Of a stretch of 7,077 bases of DNA, positions 1 through 6,949 are shown piece by piece. Positions within the stretch are counted from its first letter, which is position 1. Every line of letters starts with the position of its first letter. The translations under genes and the position numbers were made by a program. The stretch covers positions 1-7,077 of the forward strand of contig JAJIYR010000169.1 of the NCBI GenBank assembly GCA_020881085.1. The letters run 5' to 3'. The notes beneath the pieces are model-generated. The model did no database searches, was not told the origin of the DNA, and worked only from the letters and a program-made list of their open reading frames with translations. Source of the DNA: Rickettsia endosymbiont of Bryobia graminum. GTDB lineage: Bacteria; Pseudomonadota; Alphaproteobacteria; Rickettsiales; Rickettsiaceae.

Positions 1-369
1 ATAGACACCAAAAATATTTAATAATCGTAGCATTGGATATTTTCGAGAAATTCAGAATCAGATAAGGAAAGGTGTACCTGAGGTAAAATTATTGACGATA
101 AATCATGATACAGAAAAAATTCATATGCATCTGTCAAAACCACCTAAGGTAAAAGTTAGAGATGTGGGTAGGACAATAAATTCTATAACTGGGGGATTAT
201 TAAAAAAGAAGTTTGAATATATGACGAAAGCTTATTGGGGAATTGATCGGCTTTGGTCATAGGGATATTTCATCCCACTGTTTTAATCAATGTGCATGTT
301 TTCAAACGATATAAAAAACATCAGTGGCATTAAGATATAGGGTACGATCTGAAAGTATTCAATATTTAG
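1..369 (+). pseudogene. Decayed IS200-type (Y1, HUH) transposase, 3' part
   Basis: This is a remnant of a single-strand transposase of the IS200/IS605 TnpA family; it starts upstream of the window. The frame beginning at position 5 reads through GYFREIQ, an HUH-like KIHMHL, a PPKVKVRDVGRTINSITG segment and YWGIDRLWS, which match the order of conserved blocks in Y1 transposases. It is broken in several ways. There is an in-frame TAG at 2-4, and another at 260-262 where the family normally continues LWSxGYF. After GYFI (263-274) the frame shifts at 275-276, so that TVLINVHVFKRYKKHQWH is read in another frame from 277. A TAA at 331-333 follows, and residual similarity runs on to a TAG at 367-369. 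The tyrosine in KRY is a good candidate for the former catalytic Tyr. The family call comes from recognised motifs. The gene is certainly inactive as read, and the precise subgroup is not determined. Confidence 0.75.
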
Positions 370-384
370 ACGGACATAGATACC

Positions 385-400
385 ACGGGGCTTGCCCCGT
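385..400. repeat. GC-rich stem-loop, probable IS200-type right-end hairpin
   Basis: ACGGGGC (385-391) and GCCCCGT (394-400) are perfect inverted repeats around TT; in practice the stem would be about 6 bp with a CTTG loop. It is the most GC-rich patch in a very AT-rich intergenic region and lies 16 bp after the last residual transposase codons. IS200/IS605 elements carry subterminal hairpins at their ends that TnpA recognises, so this is probably the right-end hairpin of the decayed element at 1-369. There is no T-run after it, which argues against a factor-independent terminator. The exact element boundary cannot be fixed from this window. Confidence 0.5.
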
Positions 401-778
401 AGAGCGTTCACAATTGCGTTAGCTGCATGAGAAAAGACTTAAGAAAATCAAGCATAAAAATAGTTTGCTAGTAAATAGAATTAGTTAACTATGTATTCGA
501 ATAGTGACATTTTGGCAAAATATTCATAAATATTAAAGTTATAAATTCAATAAGAACTAAAAATTTATTAAGAATATTACTATACACGCTAATATACTTA
601 CTTAATTTGTAAGGTTGTTTTATAATCATTTAATAGAGTTATCCCTAGGCTGGATTCAGGAGTAACGTATTATGGATTAAGTCTCATTCTATGAGTGTTT
701 TTATTGATGCTTCATTTTTAAGGAATATACATAATATTAAATAATACATTAACAAAAAATTAAATTTAGAAATTTTTT
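401..778. other. Non-coding stretch between IS200 remnant and the AsmA-family gene
   Basis: This AT-rich stretch has no open frame with recognisable content on either strand; the longest ATG-started frame on the plus strand that I followed (from 427) encodes only 14 residues. I see no tRNA-like fold or CRISPR repeat. A short hairpin CTCAT-TCT-ATGAG lies at 683-695. A weak promoter-like pair precedes the downstream gene: TTGATG at 704-709 and TATACA at 726-731, spacer 16. The -10 match is poor. The stretch probably includes the leftover right flank of the IS200-type element plus the regulatory region of the AsmA-family gene. Confidence 0.5.
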
Positions 779-3370
779 ATGGTTAAGAAAATAATTGTAA
801 TTTTATTTATAGTAATAGGGCTATTAGTAAGTGGTTTTCTAATTGCTATAAATTCTATTAATTATAATTTAATTTCTAACTATTTAGTTGAGAAGTTAAA
901 TATTTCTGAAAAATCAATAGGTGAAATAAAAATTCAAAAATTTCCTATTCCTAGAGTTGTGATTGATAATATAAAAGAAGAAGGAGAATTAGAGTTACAA
1001 GATATAGAAGTTTCTTTTAATTTGTTGTCATTATTAAGATTTAAGCCTGAAATCAAAGTAATAAAAATAAATAATATGACTATATATTCAGATCAATCAG
1101 GTTTGGATATTATAAATCATGATAAAGTAATTAGCCTATATTTAATAAAAGATTTTAAAGATATAAATTTTGATGTTAAGAATCTTGGTATTATAGGTGA
1201 AAATAAAGAGTTAATAATTAGTTTTAGCCACTGCTATTTAACTCAAAAGGATTTATTTTCTAATAAAATTCTTTTTAAAGGGAAATTACAAGATAGCAGC
1301 ATAAAATTTTCTGGCTTTATAGAAAAAAAAGATAAACAAACGGACTTTGACCTAACCATCTATAATGATGATTATAATCTTCATTTGCTAGAAAATTATG
1401 TAAATAATAAACTAGTTAATGGTAAAGGAGAATATATAGTTCAGAATTTAGCAAGCGTACTAAATCATTTAGTGCCAGAATTGAATTTATTCTTTAGAAA
1501 ATTAAATCAGACTGAAGATGTAAGTGTTAAGTTTGATATCCTTCCTACAGAAGAGTTAATTAAATTAGAGAATTTAATTATAGATTCAGCTTCATTCTCT
1601 GCAAAAGGTTTAATGTATTTAGGTAAAAATGACAATATTAAAAATATAATAAATTTAACCTTTTCTAAAATAGATATAAGAACATTAGTAGCCTCATCTA
1701 ATGATATTAGTAACCTTACAGATACAGCCTATGGTTTAAGGTTTATTTTTGGTGAAAAAACTTTAACAGGAAATATTTCTGCTGACCAGATAATCTTAAA
1801 TAATGGAGAGATATTAAGTAATACTAGATTATTAATGGATTTAAAAGATAGTATATTAGTGATACCAGATTTTTCTGGTACTATAGGATCGGGAGGGAAA
1901 TTTCAGTTCATAGGTAATATTACTCAAAATTCAGTAAGGAGTGTATTTGATGGTAGTGTCCATTTACAACATAAAGACCTTAATACAATACTAAATATTA
2001 TAGGGCAAGAGCAATTAATAAGCAGCAAACCGACGCCTTTTAACCTGTCGTCAGATTTAAAGTTGACATTGATTGATATATTTTTACAAAACCTATTAAT
2101 AAAAACAAATGATACTAAGGTTGAAGGTAGTATTATTACCAGATTTATTGGTTCTATGCCACATATTTTGGCCAACCTTAATTTTTCTTCTATTAATCTA
2201 ATTGAAGAAGGATATCCGGTAATTTCTCCAATGATAGATTTAATAAAGGGATTAACGAAAGATATGAAAGCAAGTTCATATTTAACCAAATATATTCCCT
2301 TTAGAACAATAGGATATTTAGGTAATTTTGATATTATTATAAATGACTTACTTATAGGAGATAAATCATTTGGTAAGACCTATATCTTAGCAAATGCTTC
2401 CCCTGGTAATGTTGAAATTACCAATTTTGACTTAAGAAATGATAATTTATATATAAATCTTAGTGGAAAATTATTAGCAAATTCTATTAAACCGCAGTTA
2501 GAAATTCAAATTAATGATGGTAACTTTAATATTAGCCCTATAGCTCCTACAATCTTATTGGATATCAGGAATAAATTATTGAATGAATTTGATTTGGAAA
2601 AAATAGGAATAAAATTAGATATTTTATTAGCTACAATAAATTGGGGTGATTTAATATGGAAAGATTTGAGAGTGTCGTTATCTAATGATAATACATTATT
2701 AAAAATAGAGGGCTTAAAGAGTGATATCCTAGGAGGGGGGTTAGAAGCTGAAGGTAATATTTTATTATCTCCATATACTTTGAATTTTGTTTATGCACTT
2801 AATTCGATTGATTTAGCTAAGTTATCTATTTTCTTTACTAAGGAATTTTTAGATAATCAAGGCGGGGTTAGCATAAATGGAAACTTTTCTGCAACAGGAG
2901 ATAGTTTAGAGAAACTATTATATAATTTGACCTCGAAATCTGACTTTATAATTAAAAGCTCAAGAATTAATAATTTTTCTATAGATTCATTAATAGAGAA
3001 AGTAAATAGTAAAAACTATGATTATAAGAACCTAAAAAATGATATGACAATAGCCTTATCTCAGGGACAAACAGGCGTGAATAGTGCATATGGTAGTTTA
3101 AGTTTAGAAAAGGGTGTAATCACTATTCAAGACATATTATTTAATACTAAATATACAAGTGGAGTTGCTTCTTTAGTAACTAACATATATAATTCTGATA
3201 TTTTATTAAATTCAATTTTCTCGTTTTATATTAATTATGGGGGGGGGGATGGTAAACTACCTATTATAAATGTTAATGTTACCGCGAAAGGGAACATATC
3301 TAATATAATTCGAACTGCTGATGATACAGAGTTAGAAAATTTTCTTACAAAAGGAAAAAATCCTTCATAA
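779..3370 (+). CDS. AsmA-family envelope protein
   Basis: The product has 863 residues. It has an N-terminal signal anchor (hydrophobic residues about 4-24 after MVKK) followed by a long periplasmic part rich in alternating polar/hydrophobic beta-strand pattern. The C-terminal part, about residues 610-850, fits the AsmA C-terminal domain: an LGGGLEAEGNILL turn near 652, then SIDLAKL, GGVSINGNFSATG, SRINNFSIDSLIE, LSLEKGVITIQDI and a final LPIINVNVTAKGNIS. AsmA-like proteins are inner-membrane-anchored proteins now linked to lipid transport across the periplasm and outer-membrane homeostasis; the substrate here is unknown. ATG 779 is the first possible start, because TAG at 767-769 closes the frame upstream. 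There is no clear Shine-Dalgarno site. The gene is flanked on both sides by IS remnants and is not closely linked to ampG. A run of ten G at 3239-3248 encodes residues 821-823, so a one-base slip would cut off the last 40 residues. The family is clear, but which AsmA paralogue this is remains open, so no symbol is given. Confidence 0.85.
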   Translation: MVKKIIVILFIVIGLLVSGFLIAINSINYNLISNYLVEKLNISEKSIGEIKIQKFPIPRVVIDNIKEEGELELQDIEVSFNLLSLLRFKPEIKVIKINNMTIYSDQSGLDIINHDKVISLYLIKDFKDINFDVKNLGIIGENKELIISFSHCYLTQKDLFSNKILFKGKLQDSSIKFSGFIEKKDKQTDFDLTIYNDDYNLHLLENYVNNKLVNGKGEYIVQNLASVLNHLVPELNLFFRKLNQTEDVSVKFDILPTEELIKLENLIIDSASFSAKGLMYLGKNDNIKNIINLTFSKIDIRTLVASSNDISNLTDTAYGLRFIFGEKTLTGNISADQIILNNGEILSNTRLLMDLKDSILVIPDFSGTIGSGGKFQFIGNITQNSVRSVFDGSVHLQHKDLNTILNIIGQEQLISSKPTPFNLSSDLKLTLIDIFLQNLLIKTNDTKVEGSIITRFIGSMPHILANLNFSSINLIEEGYPVISPMIDLIKGLTKDMKASSYLTKYIPFRTIGYLGNFDIIINDLLIGDKSFGKTYILANASPGNVEITNFDLRNDNLYINLSGKLLANSIKPQLEIQINDGNFNISPIAPTILLDIRNKLLNEFDLEKIGIKLDILLATINWGDLIWKDLRVSLSNDNTLLKIEGLKSDILGGGLEAEGNILLSPYTLNFVYALNSIDLAKLSIFFTKEFLDNQGGVSINGNFSATGDSLEKLLYNLTSKSDFIIKSSRINNFSIDSLIEKVNSKNYDYKNLKNDMTIALSQGQTGVNSAYGSLSLEKGVITIQDILFNTKYTSGVASLVTNIYNSDILLNSIFSFYINYGGGDGKLPIINVNVTAKGNISNIIRTADDTELENFLTKGKNPS
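3239..3248 (+). repeat. G10 homopolymer inside the AsmA-family gene
   Basis: Ten consecutive G follow TAT at 3236-3238 and are read as Gly-Gly-Gly plus the first base of an Asp codon (residues 821-824). Loss of one G gives MVNYLL then stop; gain of one gives GW then stop. Either change removes the AsmA-type C-terminal strand LPIINVNVTAKGNIS. The next longest G run I noticed in the gene is G6 at 2735-2740. Tracts of this length are prone to slippage in replication and in sequencing. Confidence 0.9.
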
Positions 3371-3391
3371 CATCCGAGTTAGGATTATATT

Positions 3392-3559
3392 GGCTTTGTT
3401 GCATAGATATAGAAAATATGTGTATGATACAATGTAAATGTATATGACAATAAAAATCAAAATCCACAAAATTATTACCATGGAGAACTAATAGTAATAG
3501 GCTTTATAAACCAAGGGTACAAAAATATATTTTTTAGTAGCAAAAATAGCTACTTTTAA
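3392..3559 (+). mobile_element. Decayed left end of an IS5-family element
   Basis: GGCTTTGTTGCATAGAT at 3392-3408 resembles the terminal inverted repeat of IS5-family elements (the IS903 type begins GGCTTTGTTG). About 45 bp later, a frame at 3443-3559 reads NKNQNPQNYY, then GFINQG and NIFFS, ending in TAA. A neighbouring frame from 3480 reads W-R, as in the WxEYNxALxNRG block near the N-terminus of these transposases, so small indels appear to have scrambled the frame. No second inverted repeat and no catalytic domain follow before ampG. This looks like a short solo end left after deletion of the rest. The terminal-repeat match and the block order are seen here; the family name is inferred. 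Confidence 0.5.
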
Positions 3560-3628
3560 AAGTGTGAAGATACTACTGTAAATTATTGTATTTAATGCTT
3601 AATAAACTTTTGAAATTTTAGAAAAAAG

Positions 3629-3655
3629 TTGAGCGTCATATTAAAATTATATAAT
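3629..3655 (+). promoter_or_regulatory. Probable promoter of ampG-dacF, close to the start codon
   Basis: A perfect TATAAT lies at 3650-3655 with TTGAGC at 3629-3634 (spacer 15, shorter than the usual 17). Transcription starting about 7 bases after the -10 box would begin at about 3662, only two bases before the ampG ATG at 3664, giving an almost leaderless mRNA. The AT-rich background makes chance TATAAT sites common, but this is the best-placed one upstream of ampG. Confidence 0.45.
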
Positions 3656-3663
3656 GAGATAAA

Positions 3664-4905
3664 ATGTTAATATCAAAAATTTTTAAAGATTATAGATTAT
3701 TTGAGATATCAATCCTTGGAATAGTGAGTGGTATGCCACTAGCAATATTGTTCTCCATTCTTGCTGCCTGGCTTAAAGAATCAGGTATTGATATTGCTAT
3801 TATCACTACCTTTGCAGTTGCTAGATTATCATATTCATTAAAAGTTTTTTGGTCACCTGTAGTCGATTATGTTAAAATACCAATATTAAAGAAATTTGGT
3901 GATCGTAAAAGTTGGATGATACTATGCTGCGGTTTAATCTCATTAGTGCTCTTTGCTATGAGTACAGTAGACCCTAGTAAATCCTTGACTATATTATATT
4001 TCCTTTCTATCTGTCTTGGCTTTTTATCAGCAACATTTGATATAGCTGTAGATGCTTTTAGGGTAGATAGATTTGAACAAGGAACTCAAAGTATAGCAAG
4101 TGCTTCAGTAGTCTTTGGTTATAGAATAGGTATGCTGATTACTGGGGCTGGAGCATTATATTTTTCTGAAGTAACAGGTGATTGGTCTTTAACATTTATA
4201 GCTATGAGTACTATCTTTGTTTTAGCAAGTATTTTTATAATTACTGTTAAGGAGAAAAAAATCATAAGAGAAAAAATTACTAATTTTTCTTTTACTTCTC
4301 TAGTCGATTTAGTACTAAAACCTTTTAAAGAATTTTTTACTAGAAAATATGCAGTGACTATTTTATTAGCAATAGTTTTCTTTAAATTAGGCGATGCTAT
4401 GCTTGCTGTTGTAGCGATGCCTTTTTACCTAGAGCTGGGTTATAGTAAAGGACAAATAGCATTGATTACTAAATTTTATGGGTTATTTGCAACATTAGCA
4501 GGATCTTTTGCTGGTGGTATAGTTGTTTATAAGCTTGGTAGTTTTAGAGGATTAATTATAACAGGTGTTATTCAAAGTTTAACTCATATAGCGTTTATTT
4601 GGTTGAATCATCAAATTGTAGCAGATGAAGCATTACTAGTTGCTATTACTATAGAAAATTTTGCAGCAGCGATGGGAGCTACAGCTTTAGTAGGTTATAT
4701 TAGTAATTTATGTAATAAAAAATATTCTGCTTCACAATATGCTTTACTTAGTAGTAGTGCTAGTTTATGTAATAATACTCTTACTATTTATGGTGGAAGT
4801 CTGGTAAAAATACTAGGGTGGGACAGTTTTTTCATACTAACAATTGTTTTAGCCTTGCCAGGGCTTGCTATTTTGTTTTATCTTAATAACAAAGCGAAAG
4901 TATAG
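3664..4905 (+). CDS. ampG: AmpG-family muropeptide permease
   Basis: This is an inner-membrane transporter of the major facilitator superfamily that should import GlcNAc-anhydroMurNAc peptides from the periplasm for wall recycling. The product has 413 residues and is hydrophobic throughout, consistent with about 12 membrane segments. Family marks include GDRKSW in the loop after the second segment (79-84), [10 protein letters not shown] (126-135), FKLGDAML (240-247), ENFAAAMGA (331-339) and [10 protein letters not shown] (355-364). It is shorter than E. coli AmpG (about 490 residues), lacking its longer C-terminal part. ATG 3664 is the first start, since a TGA at 3655-3657 closes the frame upstream; the ribosome site is weak. 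The short gap to dacF suggests one transcript. Rickettsiae carry several AmpG paralogues, so the exact substrate could differ from that of E. coli AmpG. Confidence 0.9.
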   Translation: MLISKIFKDYRLFEISILGIVSGMPLAILFSILAAWLKESGIDIAIITTFAVARLSYSLKVFWSPVVDYVKIPILKKFGDRKSWMILCCGLISLVLFAMSTVDPSKSLTILYFLSICLGFLSATFDIAVDAFRVDRFEQGTQSIASASVVFGYRIGMLITGAGALYFSEVTGDWSLTFIAMSTIFVLASIFIITVKEKKIIREKITNFSFTSLVDLVLKPFKEFFTRKYAVTILLAIVFFKLGDAMLAVVAMPFYLELGYSKGQIALITKFYGLFATLAGSFAGGIVVYKLGSFRGLIITGVIQSLTHIAFIWLNHQIVADEALLVAITIENFAAAMGATALVGYISNLCNKKYSASQYALLSSSASLCNNTLTIYGGSLVKILGWDSFFILTIVLALPGLAILFYLNNKAKV

Positions 4906-4937
4906 AGAATTAGAGGAATGTTTATTGGTTTATCGCT

Positions 4938-6005
4938 ATGTTGAAAAAATTATCATGGTTTTATGTCGTTAATTTAATTACTTTAAGTATCAATCTTAAC
5001 CAGGCTTATGCAGGAAAAAAATCTATATTTTTTCCTATTGAAGCGAGTCTTGTTATAGATTCTAAAACTGGTAAGGTATTACATGATAATAATTCTAAAA
5101 CTTCAATTGTGCCAGCTTCTATATCTAAGCTTATGACTTTATATATATTATTTGAGTCAATAGAATCTGGTAAAATAACTATGAATCAGAGAATGTATAT
5201 TTCAAAGAAGGCAGAAGTAGTTATGCCGTCCAAGTTAGGGGTTAAAGCTAATAGTTATATTACAGTAAAAGAGGCAATACCAGCTATTGCGATAAAGTCA
5301 GCAAATGACGTTTCTATTGTAGTAGCTGAACATCTTAAAGGTTCTGAAGAAAAATTCGCTCAGCTTATGACTATTAGAGCTAAGCAATTAGGGATGAAGG
5401 ATACTGTTTTTACTAACTCCTCAGGAATACCTGATATTATTCATAATAAAAGTACAGCTAGAGATCTTGCTAAATTAGCTATGGCTATTAAAAGAGATTT
5501 TCCAAAATATTACCCTGTACTTTCAGAAAATAGTTTTGTTTACCGAGGCAAAGTGGTTAAAGGTCATAATAGGGTTAATGAAACCTATCCATGGGCTGCT
5601 TGGGGGAAAACAGGGTTTGTTAATGCCTCAGGTTATAATCTCATTACTGAAGCAACTAAAGACGGAAAATCTTTAATAGCAGTTGTTACTGGCGGCAAAA
5701 CTTGGAGATCCAGAGATGAGAAAATGGTAAAGTTGTTAAATAGTCATCTAGGAATAAAAGAAGCTAAAGTGATTATGGTAGCTCAAACTAATTGTAAAGA
5801 AGGTCAAAAAACTAAGTTAATTAGTAAAAAAACAGTTAGTAAGAAGGCAAATTCTGCTCAAGAGCTTGCTATGATTTTGGATCAAGTAAATAGTAAAAAA
5901 GTTCAGAAAGCAAAATTAGTTAATATAAAAGATAATAAAAAAGTTAAAGTTACTAAGATTGCTGTTAATAATACTAAGTTAAAGAATAAGAAAAGAGGGG
6001 CTTAA
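4938..6005 (+). CDS. dacF: D-alanyl-D-alanine carboxypeptidase (peptidase S11)
   Basis: This is a periplasmic penicillin-binding protein that should remove the terminal D-Ala from peptidoglycan pentapeptides. The product has 355 residues. It has a signal peptide with a likely cut after AYA at residue 25, then the three active-site motifs in order: SISK (61-64, nucleophile Ser61), SAN (121-123) and KTG (224-226). GHNRVN (209-214) and WGKTGF are also typical of the family. After the catalytic domain, which ends around residue 280, there is no recognisable PBP5-type C-terminal domain or amphipathic anchor. Instead the last 73 residues form a basic tail with about 20 lysines. There is no alternative in-frame start before TAG at 4911-4913. 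The best Shine-Dalgarno-like sequence (GAGG, 4913-4916) lies about 21 bases before the ATG, unusually far. The gene follows ampG by 32 bp, which fits a peptidoglycan turnover operon. Confidence 0.9.
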   Translation: MLKKLSWFYVVNLITLSINLNQAYAGKKSIFFPIEASLVIDSKTGKVLHDNNSKTSIVPASISKLMTLYILFESIESGKITMNQRMYISKKAEVVMPSKLGVKANSYITVKEAIPAIAIKSANDVSIVVAEHLKGSEEKFAQLMTIRAKQLGMKDTVFTNSSGIPDIIHNKSTARDLAKLAMAIKRDFPKYYPVLSENSFVYRGKVVKGHNRVNETYPWAAWGKTGFVNASGYNLITEATKDGKSLIAVVTGGKTWRSRDEKMVKLLNSHLGIKEAKVIMVAQTNCKEGQKTKLISKKTVSKKANSAQELAMILDQVNSKKVQKAKLVNIKDNKKVKVTKIAVNNTKLKNKKRGA

Positions 6006-6094
6006 GAAAGAGTCTTTTTACTAAATTACAGTTTGATTAGCTAAGGTCTAAAAGTCTTTATTTTTAATTTAAACATTATGTTACTTAATATATT

Positions 6095-6739
6095 ATGAAA
6101 AATGTTGTGGTAATTCTTTCTGGGTGTGGTTATTTAGATGGATCGGAAATTTTTGAGGCAGTTTTTACATTATTAGAGTTGGATAAGCATAAAGTTAATG
6201 TAAGAATTTTTGCTCCTAATAAAAACCAACATTATGCTATGAATCATCTTAGTCAAAAAGAAGTGTCAGAACAGCGTAATATTTTAGTAGAATCTGCTCG
6301 AATAGCTCGTGGTAAGATAGAAGCATTGGAGCATTTAAAAGCAGAGGATTTTGATGCTTTAATATTACCAGGTGGTTATGGAGCAGGTTTAAATTTATCT
6401 GATATAGCTTTACAAAATGAAAAAGGCGTAGTATTGCCTGAGTTGCAAGAAATAATAATAAAATTTTATAAATTATCAAAACCAATAGGAGCGATGTGCT
6501 TTGCTCCAACAGTAGTAGCGGCCGCTTTAAGAAATCATACTAAAATTACTATTACTCTTGGCAATGCCAATGATTTAATTAGTGCGCTTGGAGCTAATGA
6601 GGAAATTTGTAAAGTGCAAGATATTGTTATCGATAAGACTAACAAAATAGTTACCACTCCTGCTTTCATGTTAGATGCCCCTATATCTGAAATACATATA
6701 GGAATTCACAATTTAGTAAATAAAGTTCTTGAGATGTAA
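6095..6739 (+). CDS. elbB: ElbB/ES1-family DJ-1/PfpI-superfamily protein
   Basis: The product has 214 residues and is cytoplasmic, close in length and sequence pattern to E. coli ElbB (formerly sigma cross-reacting protein 27A). Visible family marks are VVILSGCGYLDGSEIFEA at 5-22, NHLSQ (50-54), ESARIARG (66-73), LPGGYGAGLNLS (91-102), the nucleophile elbow GAMCFAP with Cys135, and KIVTTPAFML (184-193) near the end. E. coli ElbB is named for an old link to isoprenoid synthesis and has been reported to have weak glyoxalase activity; the physiological role is not settled, so I do not assign a reaction. E. coli has His at position 20 where this protein has Phe. ATG 6095 is the first start after an in-frame TAA at 6086-6088, with no clear Shine-Dalgarno site. 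The 89-bp gap after dacF has no convincing terminator, so read-through from ampG-dacF is possible. Confidence 0.9.
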   Translation: MKNVVVILSGCGYLDGSEIFEAVFTLLELDKHKVNVRIFAPNKNQHYAMNHLSQKEVSEQRNILVESARIARGKIEALEHLKAEDFDALILPGGYGAGLNLSDIALQNEKGVVLPELQEIIIKFYKLSKPIGAMCFAPTVVAAALRNHTKITITLGNANDLISALGANEEICKVQDIVIDKTNKIVTTPAFMLDAPISEIHIGIHNLVNKVLEM

Positions 6740-6744
6740 GGCTC

Positions 6745-6780
6745 TACCATTTCTGCTGAAAAGCAGAAATGGTATTATAT
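6745..6780 (+). terminator. Strong hairpin terminator after elbB
   Basis: TACCATTTCTGCT (6745-6757) and AGCAGAAATGGTA (6762-6774) pair perfectly over 13 bp around a GAAA tetraloop, starting 6 bp after the elbB stop. TTATATT follows, a weak but usable U-rich tail. It lies between elbB and a converging minus-strand gene tail. On the minus strand no T-run follows, so it probably acts mainly on the ampG-dacF-elbB transcript. Confidence 0.75.
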
Positions 6781-6800
6781 TGGTCTAAAGCTTTACTAAA

Positions 6801-6947
6801 CTAACTACCTGGAACTCTATCAGTACTTTTTCTTTTATTTGGATCAGTAGGAGTATGAGTAGATGATTTAATTTTATTCTCATCTGATTTAATTGTTGTC
6901 CCTGCTTGTGATAATCTTTTTCCTGCTTCTTTTAAGATTGTATACTG
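6801..6947 (-). pseudogene. C-terminal tail of an unidentified gene, cut at its 5' side
   Basis: Read on the minus strand, the frame ends at TAG (6801-6803) and contains about 48 codons up to position 6947: QYTILKEAGKRLSQAGTTIK followed by a hydrophilic end rich in Lys, Ser, Thr and Pro that finishes RVPGS. There is no start codon with a ribosome site. The frame stays open only to a stop at 6975-6977, inside the adjoining transposase sequence. The composition looks like a true protein tail and not random AT-rich DNA. I do not recognise the protein. The simplest reading is a gene interrupted by the IS630-type element to its right; its 5' part would lie outside the window. Confidence 0.5.
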
Positions 6948-6949
6948 AA

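Noticed and set aside
683..695. Short hairpin CTCAT-TCT-ATGAG as an operator
   Set aside because: A 5-bp stem in AT-rich DNA is expected by chance and nothing else marks it as a binding site.
1924..2289. 121-residue open frame on the minus strand inside the AsmA-family gene
   Set aside because: It lies wholly within a well-supported plus-strand gene and shows no recognisable motif or ribosome site; it is a shadow frame.
3536..3557. Hairpin AGTAGC-GCTACT followed by TTTT, as a terminator for the AsmA-family gene
   Set aside because: Only a 6-bp stem with a 7-base loop, about 165 bp after the stop codon and inside the IS5-like remnant; more likely chance.
5781..6005. Lysine-rich end of dacF as an inserted Rickettsia palindromic element
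   Set aside because: No inverted-repeat structure is visible across the segment; it looks like low-complexity basic coding sequence.
6006..6094. Separate promoter or terminator between dacF and elbB
   Set aside because: TTGATT at 6033-6038 has only a poor -10 partner and no hairpin with a T-run was found, so neither is supported.
6249..6509. 86-residue open frame on the minus strand inside elbB
   Set aside because: Leucine-rich shadow of elbB codons, with no support of its own.
6518..6525. GCGGCCGC octamer in elbB
   Set aside because: It is striking in such AT-rich DNA but is simply part of in-frame Ala codons in a conserved gene.
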